Position numbers and translations under genes: made by a program
NCBI GenBank assembly: GCA_945952105.1
Contig: CAMFGZ010000024.1
Coordinates: forward strand, 1 to 64,000
DNA from: an uncultured Rhodospirillaceae bacterium
GTDB taxonomy: Bacteria; Pseudomonadota; Alphaproteobacteria; Reyranellales; Reyranellaceae
Length of the DNA: 64,000 nt
Direction: 5' to 3'
Shown: piece after piece, positions 42,455 through 50,530 of the stretch
How the letters are laid out: each line of letters opens with the position of its first letter
Position numbering within the stretch: the first letter of the stretch is position 1
The notes under the pieces: generated by a model
What the model saw: the letters and a program-made list of their open reading frames with translations, nothing else
Databases searched by the model: none
What the model was told of the DNA's origin: nothing

Positions 42455-42460
42455 AACCAG

Positions 42461-43048
42461 TCAGAACTTCAGTGCCTTCGCGTATGTCAGAAGATCCTGC
42501 GCCACTTCGCCGATGCGCTTGTTCTGGTCCATCGCGAGCTTGCGCAGCAGCTTGTAGGCCGCCTCCTCGCCGATTCCCTTCTGCTCCATCAGCAAGCCCT
42601 TCGCACGATCGACGGTCTTGCGCTCGACCAGCGACAGACGGGCGCGCTCGAGTTCTTCGCGCATCGTGTGATAGCGATTGAAATGCGCGACCGCGACGTC
42701 GACGACCGGCTGCACGCGATCCTGCGTCAGGCCCTTCACGACATAGGCGGAAACGCCGGCCTCCATGCCGGCGGCGATGGTCGCGGGATCGGAGCGGTCG
42801 GCGAACAGGGCGATCGGCCGCGGCTGCTGTTCCGTCGTCCGACGCAGATCCTCGATCGCATCACGACCGGGACTGTCGATGCTGACCACGATCACGTCGG
42901 GTTGCAGGACACTCACTCGTGTCGCGAGGTCGTAGGTGCCGTCGAGCCGGGCCAGAAGCACATAGCCGGCATCGCGCAGTCCCAGTTCCACGATTTCGGC
43001 GCGGGTGGGATTGTCGTCGATCAGAACTACGGACAACGGCTTTGACAC
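42461..43048 (-). CDS. nasT: NasT antiterminator (pseudoreceiver plus ANTAR)
   Basis: The 195-residue protein has an N-terminal receiver-like domain (SVVLIDDNPTRAEIVELGLR, with D58 in VVSIDSPG at the phosphoryl site) and a C-terminal ANTAR RNA-binding domain (about 130-192: SLVERKTVDRAKGLLMEQKG, then EEAAYKLLRKLAMDQNKRIG). NasT binds paired hexaloop hairpins in the leader of nitrate assimilation operons and prevents termination when NasS releases it. That target is directly downstream. The start is GTG at 43048, with a poor ribosome binding site. It lies 65 bases after the kinase gene and may be read from that promoter or its own, independently of the nas operon. Confidence 0.92.
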   Translation of the reverse strand: MSKPLSVVLIDDNPTRAEIVELGLRDAGYVLLARLDGTYDLATRVSVLQPDVIVVSIDSPGRDAIEDLRRTTEQQPRPIALFADRSDPATIAAGMEAGVSAYVVKGLTQDRVQPVVDVAVAHFNRYHTMREELERARLSLVERKTVDRAKGLLMEQKGIGEEAAYKLLRKLAMDQNKRIGEVAQDLLTYAKALKF

Positions 43049-43113
43049 GGGCGGCGGTTGCTCTCTTCAACCCCGAGGGGCGCAACATCCGTGCCAGCGG
43101 TCCTTGAACGCGA

Positions 43114-45033
43114 CTAAGGAGCCGATTCGACCAGCTTTCCGTCGGCCCAGCGGCCCGCGCGCATCTTGCCCTCGGCGTCGGTGTACTGGCCGTAGCCGTT
43201 GCGCTGCCCGTTGCGGAAGCCGCCTTCGTAGCGCTCGCGCTCGCCGATGCGCTCGACACCCGGCCCGTCCAGAAGGTCGGCGTGGAATTCGCCGAGCCTG
43301 ACGACATTCGGTTCGACCAGGGTGCGCTGCAGTCCGAAGCCTTCGAGCCGGCCGCCGACGAAATTGCCCTCGGCCCGTTCGGCGCCCGGCTTCTCGCGAA
43401 TGCCGAGGCCGGTCGACTGGCCGTCCTTCCATTGGCCCGCATAACGCGTGTCGTCGTCCAGCCGAACCGTCCCGAGGCCGTTCATCCGGTCGGCATTCCA
43501 GTCACCGGCCTGCCGCTCGCCGTTGCCCAGCTCGGCGACGCCGAGACCCTGTCGCTTGCCATCGGCGACCTGGCCGACATAGCTCGCGCCGCCCCCATAG
43601 GTCAGACGTTCGCTGTTCTCGAGATCGGGGCGACCGGCGCGTGCCGCCACGATGCGTGCTTCACCCGCCATGGCACGAGCGGCCCGGGCGGCTTCCTCGG
43701 CACGTTCGAGCAGCGCACGCGCTTCGCCCGCCGCGCGCTGCGACTGGTCGACGAGCGCCTTCTGAGCGGACGTGTCGGACGCGGCCGGAACCGGAGTGGG
43801 TGTCGGCGTAGGCGTCGGTGTCGGTGTCGCGGGGACAGGCGTCGGTGTCAAAGCTGCCGGCGTCTCCTTTGGAGCGGCAACCGGCACGGGCGCCGGCATC
43901 GCGGTCTGCGTCTCGACTCTCGGCGTCCCGAGAAGACGCTCGCGAATCTGCGGCTGATATTTCCAGAGCGCGACGGCGCCCAGCACCAGGAGAACGATCG
44001 GCCATCGGCGCCGCGACCGCACCTTGCCCGAGGAGGGCGATGCCTGCGGCGCCGCCGTGTCGGTCGACGCCTCCGCTGGACGGTTCACACCGCCGAGCCT
44101 CGGCGATGCGGCAGCGGGACCGGGCATGCGCTGCGTTGGCGCATCCTCGGCGCGCGGCAGCGAAGCCCCGAACAGGGTGCGCCATTCGGAGATCGTCTGC
44201 GGCCGCTGCTCGGGCGCGAAGGCGAGACCACGGTCGATCGCCGACAGCATGGAGCCGTCGAAGCGATCGGCATGGGTGACCGAGAGCGGACGATAGGGAT
44301 CGCTGCCGACGCGGCTGACGGCCTCGGGCGGCGGAAAGCCCGCGATGGCATGATGCAGGACAGCCGCCGTCGAATAGATGTCCGTCCACGGGCCCTGCCT
44401 GCCGTCCATCGCATACTGCTCGATCGGCGCATATTGCGGCGTCAGGATGCTGGTCAGCGTGCGCGTGCGGCCGCCCATCGCCTGCCGCGCCGCGCCGAAG
44501 TCGATCAGGATCGGCACGCCGTCGTGACGCACGATGACATTCGACGGCTTGATGTCGCGATGCAGGAAACCCTGGGCGTGCACGGCGCCGAGGCCGCTCA
44601 GCATGCCCTCCGTCAGGCGCCGCACTTCGTCCGGCTGCAGGCAACGGCCGGGCTGGCGCAGGATCTGCGCGACGCTGTGGCCGTCCTCGAATTCCATGAC
44701 GGTGTAGGCCGTGCCGTTGGCCTCGAAGTAGCGCAGCACCGGCACGATATGGACATGGCGGAAGCGCGCCAGCGCACGCGCCTCGTCGAGGAAGCGCTCG
44801 CGGCCCCACGCGAAATCGTCGGCATAGCGCGCGCTGCGCGGCGCGACCGTGCCGTCCGGCCGGCGCATCGCGAACTCGACCGGCATGTATTCCTTGATGG
44901 CGACGAACTTCGCGAGCTGGGTATCGAAGGCCCGGTAGGTGATGCCGAAGCCGCCATGGCCGATCAGCGCATCGAGGCGATAATCGCCAAGCTGCGTGCC
45001 CATGGGCAGTGCTTGATCGTGTTCTGCTGTCAT
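43114..45033 (-). CDS. Ser/Thr protein kinase with C-terminal MORN repeats
   Basis: The 639-residue protein has a Hanks-type kinase domain (residues 18 to about 290): glycine loop GHGGFG 25-30, VAIKEY with K47, catalytic HRDIKPSN (D160, N165) and DFGAAR (D178). A single membrane segment follows near 345 (RRRWPIVLLVLGAVALW), then a Pro-Thr repeat linker, a short Ala/Glu coiled-coil-like region (ALVDQSQRAAGEARALLERA) and MORN repeats such as YAGQWKDGQSTGLGI and YEGGFRNGQRNGYGQY. The kinase would be cytosolic and the MORN part periplasmic, which suggests envelope sensing. TAPIEQY-type activation-loop features fit bacterial STPKs. The ATG at 45033 is chosen, with GAGG about 13 bases upstream. Confidence 0.87.
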   Translation of the reverse strand: MTAEHDQALPMGTQLGDYRLDALIGHGGFGITYRAFDTQLAKFVAIKEYMPVEFAMRRPDGTVAPRSARYADDFAWGRERFLDEARALARFRHVHIVPVLRYFEANGTAYTVMEFEDGHSVAQILRQPGRCLQPDEVRRLTEGMLSGLGAVHAQGFLHRDIKPSNVIVRHDGVPILIDFGAARQAMGGRTRTLTSILTPQYAPIEQYAMDGRQGPWTDIYSTAAVLHHAIAGFPPPEAVSRVGSDPYRPLSVTHADRFDGSMLSAIDRGLAFAPEQRPQTISEWRTLFGASLPRAEDAPTQRMPGPAAASPRLGGVNRPAEASTDTAAPQASPSSGKVRSRRRWPIVLLVLGAVALWKYQPQIRERLLGTPRVETQTAMPAPVPVAAPKETPAALTPTPVPATPTPTPTPTPTPVPAASDTSAQKALVDQSQRAAGEARALLERAEEAARAARAMAGEARIVAARAGRPDLENSERLTYGGGASYVGQVADGKRQGLGVAELGNGERQAGDWNADRMNGLGTVRLDDDTRYAGQWKDGQSTGLGIREKPGAERAEGNFVGGRLEGFGLQRTLVEPNVVRLGEFHADLLDGPGVERIGERERYEGGFRNGQRNGYGQYTDAEGKMRAGRWADGKLVESAP

Positions 45034-45100
45034 GGGCGCGCGCAACCTCGGCCCCTAGATGCGCGCTCTTGGTCGGCCGCACAAGCGGCTGAAAGCCGGA

Positions 45101-45271
45101 TCAGCGGCTGCCGTTCGAAACGGTCATCGTGGGCGGTGGGCCGGCATCGCGAATTTCCGGCATCAGCTGCATGATCATGAGAAGGACGCAGAGGCTGATC
45201 CCCGTGAGCATCGTGGCAGGCCCCGTGCGCAGATAGGGTGTGGGCATCGAGGCCCGTCGCTCGTCCGCCAT
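45101..45271 (-). CDS. Possible 56-residue single-pass membrane protein
   Basis: The frame starts at ATG 45271 with GGAG eight bases upstream and encodes a basic N-terminus (MADERRASMPTPYLRTGP), one hydrophobic segment (ATMLTGISLCVLLMIMQL) and a short tail. It lies 67 bases before the kinase start on the same strand and could be its first operon gene. Length and lack of a known family keep confidence low. Confidence 0.4.
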   Translation of the reverse strand: MADERRASMPTPYLRTGPATMLTGISLCVLLMIMQLMPEIRDAGPPPTMTVSNGSR

Positions 45272-45519
45272 GTCGGACAACTCCAAAAATAAACGACTTC
45301 AAAATCACTACGGCCGAGCGGCCCGAAAATTGGGCCAAGCCTGGAACGAGCCTAGCGCAAAACGCCTTAAAAATCCAACAAAGGCGTGGAATTACAAGAG
45401 CTTAATAGATCATGTGAAGAACAAAAGCGAACCCCACAAGACTTGGCGTGTCACTTGCTGGCGAGCGATACCGAATATCGTCCGAGAACTCCGGCCCCGG
45501 CCGGGTTAGGATCATCTCC

Positions 45520-46284
45520 ATGAATACAGCCCCGATTCGAGTTCCAGGCGACAATGTCCGGACCCTGGTCCTGACCGGCGCAAGCCGAGGCATCGGCCAT
45601 GCGACCGTGAAGAAGTTCAGCGCCAACGGCTGGCGGGTGATCACGATCTCGCGCCAGCCCTTCAGTGCGCTCTGTCCCTGGCCGAGCGGGGGCGAGAACC
45701 ATGTCCAGCTCGATCTCGCGGATCCGGTCGACATCGGCCGCGGCATCGAACAGATCCGTTCGCGCCTCGCGGGCGGGCGGCTCGACGCACTGGTGAACAA
45801 CGCCGCCATCTCGCCCAAGGGCAAGGGCGGGGCGAGGCTCGGCGCGATGGACACGCCATTCGACCTGTGGCGCCAAGTCTTCAACGTCAATTTCTTCGCC
45901 CCCGTGGCACTGGCCCGCGGCCTGGTCGACGAACTGTCGAAGGCACAGGGCTGCGTCGTCAACGTGACCTCGATCGCCGGCAGCCGCGTCCATCCCTTCG
46001 CCGGCTCCGCCTACGCGACGTCCAAGGCCGCGCTCGCGGCGCTGACGCGCGAGATGAGCCACGATTTCGGACCGCGCGGCATCCGCGTCAACGCGATCGC
46101 ACCTGGCGAGATCGACACTGCGATCCTGTCGCCCGGCACCGAGAAGATCGTCGAGGAACAGATCCCGATGCGGCGCCTCGGCACGCCCGACGAGGTGGCC
46201 GACGTGATTCACTTCCTTTGCGAGAAGGGATCGAGCTACGTTTCCGGCGCCGAGATCCAGATCAACGGCGGCCAGCACGTCTGA
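45520..46284 (+). CDS. Short-chain dehydrogenase/reductase
   Basis: The 254-residue classical SDR has TGASRGIG (19-26) for the cofactor, LVNNAAIS (91-98), and the catalytic set S151, Y165 and K169 (VTSIAG ... YATSK). The C-terminus is typical (GSSYVSGAEIQINGGQHV). It should be an NAD(P)-dependent oxidoreductase of an alcohol or ketone, substrate unknown. ATG 45520 is chosen because AGGA lies nine bases ahead and the Rossmann fold starts shortly after. A family C repeat separates it from the DUF1445 gene on the same strand, so joint expression with that cluster is possible. Confidence 0.88.
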   Translation: MNTAPIRVPGDNVRTLVLTGASRGIGHATVKKFSANGWRVITISRQPFSALCPWPSGGENHVQLDLADPVDIGRGIEQIRSRLAGGRLDALVNNAAISPKGKGGARLGAMDTPFDLWRQVFNVNFFAPVALARGLVDELSKAQGCVVNVTSIAGSRVHPFAGSAYATSKAALAALTREMSHDFGPRGIRVNAIAPGEIDTAILSPGTEKIVEEQIPMRRLGTPDEVADVIHFLCEKGSSYVSGAEIQINGGQHV

Positions 46285-46288
46285 AATT

Positions 46289-46410
46289 CCTCCCCATTCA
46301 AATGGGGAGGTGTCGACGTCATGCGACGGCAGAGGGGTCATCAACCCGCAGCAGGTTGCTTTGACCCCTCCGTCGCGGAATACCGCGCCACCTCCCCATT
46401 TGAATGGGGA
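46289..46410. repeat. Dispersed double-hairpin repeat, family C
   Basis: Two outer hairpins, CCTCCCCATT-CA-AATGGGGAGG (46289-46310) and TCCCCATT-TG-AATGGGGA (46393-46410), frame a centre with inverted GGGGTCA and TGACCCC plus CCTCCGTCGCG. A sister copy lies at 62527-62636. Both sit between genes. Confidence 0.75.
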
Positions 46411-46431
46411 AGCAGTTATAAGGAGACCGTC

Positions 46432-47235
46432 ATGGACAGCACGATCAGCAGCCTGAAGGGCGAAACCGGTCGCGACGCACGCCGCCGCATCCGTGCCGGC
46501 GGTCATCGCCTGCCGACTTCGGGCATGGCGCCGGGCTATGTCCAGGGCAACCTTGCGATCCTGCCCCGGGCCCTCGCCGCCGACTTCGCGCGCTTCTGTC
46601 AGCTCAATCCGAAGCCCTGCCCCCTGCTCGCCTCGTCGGAACCGGGCGACTGGCGCCTGCCGACCCTGGGTGAGGATCTCGATATCCGCACCGACATTCC
46701 CTACTACCGGATCTGGAAGAACGGCGAGATGGTCGAGGAGGTCACCGACCTCAAGAGCGTGTGGCGCGACGATCTCGTTTCCTTCGTGCTGGGTTGCTCC
46801 TTCTCCTTCGAGGACGCGCTGGTCGAGAATGGCCTGGAAATCCGCCATCAGACCTGCGGCACCAACGTGCCGATGTTCCGCACCAACATCGAGTGCGCAC
46901 CGTCCGGCCCGTTCCATGGACCGATGGTCGTGTCGATGCGCCCGTTCAAGCCGTCCGGCGCCATCCGCGCCATTCAGGTGACGACACGCTTCCCGACCGT
47001 GCACGGCGCGCCGGTGCATATCGGCAAGCCCGAGCTGATCGGCATCAAGGACATCAACAAGCCCGACTATGGCGACGCGGCACCCGTGCGTGACGACGAG
47101 CTGCCGGTGTTCTGGGCCTGCGGCGTCACCCCGCAATCGGTCGTGGCGACCGTGAAGCCCGAGTTCTGCATCACCCACGCGCCCGGCTACATGCTGGTAA
47201 GCGACCTGCTCAACTCGCAGCTCGCCATCCTGTAA
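46432..47235 (+). CDS. DUF1445 putative hydro-lyase (D-glutamate cyclase family)
   Basis: The 267-residue protein fits the DUF1445 family: ARRRIRAGGHRLPTSGMAPG, YVQGNLAILPRALAADFARF, a cysteine-rich conserved core (VSFVLGCSFSFEDAL and RTNIECAPSGPFHGPMVVSM) and FCITHAPGYMLVSDL. Members are annotated as hydro-lyases, and one mammalian relative is D-glutamate cyclase. The substrate here may be a D-amino acid or hydroxy acid. AAGGAGA precedes the ATG. It overlaps the DUF2848 gene by one base, so the two act together. Confidence 0.85.
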   Translation: MDSTISSLKGETGRDARRRIRAGGHRLPTSGMAPGYVQGNLAILPRALAADFARFCQLNPKPCPLLASSEPGDWRLPTLGEDLDIRTDIPYYRIWKNGEMVEEVTDLKSVWRDDLVSFVLGCSFSFEDALVENGLEIRHQTCGTNVPMFRTNIECAPSGPFHGPMVVSMRPFKPSGAIRAIQVTTRFPTVHGAPVHIGKPELIGIKDINKPDYGDAAPVRDDELPVFWACGVTPQSVVATVKPEFCITHAPGYMLVSDLLNSQLAIL

Positions 47236-47921
47236 TGGCGCGGCTGGAATTCGAGGGCCACGCCAAGGGCGCGATCGAAAAGGTCGCCGTCGATATCAAG
47301 GATCTCGTCATCGCCGGCTGGACCGGCCGCGACGTGACCGCACTCAACCATCACATCGAGGAGCTGAAGGCGATCGGCGTGCAGCCGCCGTCGCGGGTGC
47401 CGATCTATTATCGTGCCGCCGCGCAGATGCTGACCCAGGCCGACCGCATCCAGGTGCTGGGAGAGGACAGTTCGGGCGAGGTCGAGCCGGTGCTGGTCGG
47501 TGCCGCCGACCGGCTCTGGGTCACGGTGGGCGCAGACCATACGGACCGCAAGGTCGAGAGCTACGGTATCGCCGTTTCCAAGCAGATGTGCGCCAAGCCG
47601 ATCGGCCGCACCGCCTGGCGCTTCGAGGAGGTCGAGCCACACTGGGACCAGCTCATGCTGCGCAGCTTCGTGCAGGAGGACGGCAGGAAGACCCTCTACC
47701 AGGAAGGTCCGCTGGCCAAGATCCGCGATCCGCGCGAGTTGATCTTCGCCTGGAAGGACAACAAGCGCCTGCCCATGGGGACCGTGATGTTCTGCGGCAC
47801 CATGCCGGCGATCGGCGGCATCCGCTCCTCGTCGCGCTTCGAGATGGAGCTCGACGACCCGGTGCTGGGCCGCAAGATCACCCACGCCTACGACATCGAG
47901 ACCCTGCCGATCATCGCCTGA
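47235..47921 (+). CDS. DUF2848 family protein
   Basis: The 228-residue protein has the DUF2848 marks: VIAGWTGRDVTALNHHIEEL, PIYYRAAAQMLTQADRIQVL, VTVGADHTDRKVESYGIAVS, and FCGTMPAIGGIRSSSRFEME near the end. The fold resembles fumarylacetoacetate hydrolase-like proteins, so a C-C hydrolase or decarboxylase role is possible but unproven. Its ATG overlaps the DUF1445 stop by one base. A CoA-transferase follows 100 bases later. Confidence 0.85.
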   Translation: MARLEFEGHAKGAIEKVAVDIKDLVIAGWTGRDVTALNHHIEELKAIGVQPPSRVPIYYRAAAQMLTQADRIQVLGEDSSGEVEPVLVGAADRLWVTVGADHTDRKVESYGIAVSKQMCAKPIGRTAWRFEEVEPHWDQLMLRSFVQEDGRKTLYQEGPLAKIRDPRELIFAWKDNKRLPMGTVMFCGTMPAIGGIRSSSRFEMELDDPVLGRKITHAYDIETLPIIA

Positions 47922-48021
47922 TTGCGGTCTGCTGCGCGAAGACGCATGGCTTTGATGCAGGTCCGGCCTTGCGTTAGCAGCGGCGGTAAACGTACGTTCA
48001 GCGCCTTCGGGAGGAAATCAA

Positions 48022-49227
48022 GTGACCACGATCAAGGGCGCCTTCGACGGCATTACCGTACTCGACTTCACGCAGGGCATCGCGGGGCCGCACGCCTCGA
48101 TGCTGCTCGCGCTGCACGGTGCCGACGTCATCAAGGTCGAGCCGCCGGAGGGTGACTGGGGCCGGGCGCTGGGCGAGCTGAAGGGCGATCACTGCGCCCA
48201 TTCCGTCGCGTTCAACCGCGGCAAGCGCTCGATCGCGCTCGATCTCAAGTCGGCGGACGGCATCACCGTCGTGAAGAAGCTCGCGGCCAAGGCGCACGTC
48301 GTGATGGAGAGCTTCCGTCCCGGCGTGATCTCGCGCCTGGGCTTCGGCTACGAGGACATCAAGAAGGTCAACCCGAACGTCGTCTACTGCTCAGTCTCGG
48401 GCTTCGGCCAGACCGGCCCCTACAGCAAGCGCCCGACCGTCGACGGGCTGATCCAGGCGTTCAGCGGCATGATGGTGATGAACAAGATGCCCGACGGCAC
48501 GCCGTGGCGTCAGGGCATGATCGCGGTCGACGTGACGACCGGGCTCTACACGTTCCAGGCGCTCAGCACCGCGCTGATGCGCCAGTTCCGGTTCAACGAA
48601 GGCTGCTTCATCGATTCCAGCCTGATGCGCGCGGCCGCCGCCTTCCAGGGCGCCAAGCTGATGGAATGGGTGTTCTCCAAGGGCGCGCCGCCGGTCCTCT
48701 ACATGCCGGCCGGCAGCTACAAGTCGAAGAACGGCTACATCATGGTGAGCGCCATGCGCCCGCACCATTTCCGCCTGCTGTTCGAGCTGATCGGCCGCCA
48801 GGACATCGCCGACGATCCCGACCTGCAGAGCCACGAGAACCGCATCAAGAACGCCGCCAAGATCATCAAGGCGCTGAACGAGACGATGCCGACCAAGACC
48901 ACCGAGGAGTGGATCGCGATCCTGCAGCCCAAGGACGTGTTCTGCGAACGGGTGAACAACTACCAGGATTATCTCGACCATCCGCACGTCAAGGAATCGG
49001 GCGCGATCGACTGGATCGAGCAGGATGGGTTCGGCCGCATGCCGGTCGCCAACATCGCGGGCCTCCCGCCCGCGTCGGAACATGCGCCGCAGCAGCACGC
49101 CCCGCATATCGGCGAGGACGGGCCGGACATCCTGAGCGAGCTCGGCTATGCCGCCGCCGACATCGACGCGATGCTGGCGCGCGGCGGCGTGCGCGCGCCG
49201 CTGCCGGCGGTCAAGGCCGCGGACTGA
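48022..49227 (+). CDS. CaiB/BaiF class III CoA-transferase
   Basis: The 401-residue CoA-transferase begins GAFDGITVLDFTQGIAGPHA and keeps ADVIKVEPPEGDWGR, NRGKRSIALDLKSADG and the catalytic aspartate D170 (GMIAVDVTTGLYT). A GTG start with GGAGGAAA six bases upstream is convincing. It is a different subgroup from the enzyme at 3.2-4.4 kb. It follows the DUF1445 and DUF2848 genes, which suggests a route in which an acid is activated to a CoA ester and then worked on by those enzymes. Its 3' end overlaps the convergent P-loop gene by 17 bases. Confidence 0.88.
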   Translation: MTTIKGAFDGITVLDFTQGIAGPHASMLLALHGADVIKVEPPEGDWGRALGELKGDHCAHSVAFNRGKRSIALDLKSADGITVVKKLAAKAHVVMESFRPGVISRLGFGYEDIKKVNPNVVYCSVSGFGQTGPYSKRPTVDGLIQAFSGMMVMNKMPDGTPWRQGMIAVDVTTGLYTFQALSTALMRQFRFNEGCFIDSSLMRAAAAFQGAKLMEWVFSKGAPPVLYMPAGSYKSKNGYIMVSAMRPHHFRLLFELIGRQDIADDPDLQSHENRIKNAAKIIKALNETMPTKTTEEWIAILQPKDVFCERVNNYQDYLDHPHVKESGAIDWIEQDGFGRMPVANIAGLPPASEHAPQQHAPHIGEDGPDILSELGYAAADIDAMLARGGVRAPLPAVKAAD

Positions 49228-49738
49228 ACGCGAACCGCTCGACGTCGCGGCGGCTGCGCAGTCGCACGACGCGCTTCTCCCCGGCCAGCGCTTCGCACTC
49301 CTTGGCGAAGCGGTCGCGATTCCGGCGGTGCGTCTTCAGCGCATAGAGCAGGATCGAGTTGCGACTCAGGAAGGCATTCGCCAGCGATTCACGATTGCCC
49401 GTCCCCCACAGCTCCTCGCGGGTCACGGCGCGCTTCACGGTCCGGCGCAGCAGGCTCCACATCACCACGGGCAGCGGCAGGTCGAGCCAGACCAGCGTGT
49501 CGGCGGGACGCCACACGAGATCGCGCACCTGGCCGTAATTGCCGACGACGATCCAGTCGCCTTCGCCGATCTCGCACTCGACGCGATGGCGGAACAGGTC
49601 GGGCGTCGCGGGCTGCCAGTCGCGCCCCCAGAACAGGGCATCGAGTTCGACCACGCGCAGGCCGGTACGGTCGGCGAGCCTCTCGGCCAGCCAACTCTTT
49701 CCCGATCCCGTCGTGCCGAACACCGCCACCCGTCGCAT
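49211..49738 (-). CDS. P-loop nucleotide kinase-like protein (adenylate kinase/FlaR type)
   Basis: The 175-residue protein has a Walker A (VAVFGTTGSGKS, residues 4-15), then VVELDALFWGRDWQPAT, a DxD-like acid segment, VVGNYG and TLVWLDLPLPVVMWSLLRRT. These are the features of the small AAA or adenylate-kinase-like proteins annotated as DNA topology modulation (FlaR) proteins. Phosphate transfer from ATP to a small or nucleotide substrate is expected, identity unknown. ATG 49738 is chosen over an in-frame TTG two codons upstream. It is convergent with the CoA-transferase gene. Confidence 0.82.
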   Translation of the reverse strand: MRRVAVFGTTGSGKSWLAERLADRTGLRVVELDALFWGRDWQPATPDLFRHRVECEIGEGDWIVVGNYGQVRDLVWRPADTLVWLDLPLPVVMWSLLRRTVKRAVTREELWGTGNRESLANAFLSRNSILLYALKTHRRNRDRFAKECEALAGEKRVVRLRSRRDVERFAFSPRP

Positions 49739-49860
49739 GGCCAAACTCTAACGTCGGCGACGACGGTCCCGCAGGGACGCTTTTCGCCACACCCCGCGAT
49801 TGCCGCCTTCCCGTTGCGGTCCCCTGTTGCCGCATCGTGCCCGATCGGGGACAGTCGCTC

Positions 49861-50529
49861 ATGCACATCGGACTCATTGCCGGCATCGGACCGGCCGCCA
49901 CCGACTTCTACTATAGAGGCCTGATCGAGCGGCACGCCGCTGCCGGTGTCCCGCTCGACCTGACCATGGCGCATGCCGACGTGCGCGAAATGAGCCGCAA
50001 CCTCGTGGGCAAGAATCCCGGGAAGCAGGCGGAACTCTTTGCCGGACTCGTCGGGCGCATGAAGGCGGCCGGCGCGCAGGCCGCCGCCATCACCTCGATG
50101 GGCGGGCATTTCTGCGTGAACGAGCTCGTGGCGATTTCACCGCTCCCCGTGCTCAATGCCATCCCCGCGGTCAATGCCGCGCTGGCGAAGGGCACGTTCC
50201 GGAAGATCGGGATTCTGGGGACCCGCACCGTCATGGAATCGAAACTCTACGGCGGGATTCCCTCGGTCGAGGTCGTGCCGACGGAGGGCGCAGCACTCGA
50301 CCTGGTTCACGACAACTATGTGGCAATGGCCACCATCGGGCAGGTCACAGAAGCGCAGCGCCGGGTCTTCTTCGAGGAGGGCCGCAAGCTCTGCGCGCGT
50401 GGCGCGGAGGCCATCATGCTGGGCGGCACCGACCTCTTCCTCGCCTTCGCCGGGCACGATCCCGGCTTTCCCGTCATCGATTGCGCCGACGTCCATGTCG
50501 ACGCGATCTTCGCCAGGTCGGGGACTTGA
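49861..50529 (+). CDS. Asp/Glu racemase-fold protein lacking both catalytic cysteines
   Basis: The 222-residue protein has the aspartate/glutamate racemase fold: MHIGLIAGIGPAATDFYYRG at the start, FRKIGILGTRTVMESKLYGG in the middle. At the first catalytic site, where the family has C-N-T-x-H, it reads S79-M-G-G-H83. At the second, where the family has G-C-T-E, it reads GGTDL (G189). Both cysteines are therefore absent, and racemisation by the usual two-cysteine chemistry is not possible. It may be a hydantoin racemase-like relative using other residues (C85 is near the first site), or a binding protein. It precedes the NYN gene by one base. Confidence 0.8.
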   Translation: MHIGLIAGIGPAATDFYYRGLIERHAAAGVPLDLTMAHADVREMSRNLVGKNPGKQAELFAGLVGRMKAAGAQAAAITSMGGHFCVNELVAISPLPVLNAIPAVNAALAKGTFRKIGILGTRTVMESKLYGGIPSVEVVPTEGAALDLVHDNYVAMATIGQVTEAQRRVFFEEGRKLCARGAEAIMLGGTDLFLAFAGHDPGFPVIDCADVHVDAIFARSGT

Positions 50530-50530
50530 G

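Noticed and set aside
43798..43832. A short tandem DNA repeat considered as a CRISPR array
   Set aside because: The units are about six bases, without spacers, and encode the Pro-Thr linker of the kinase.
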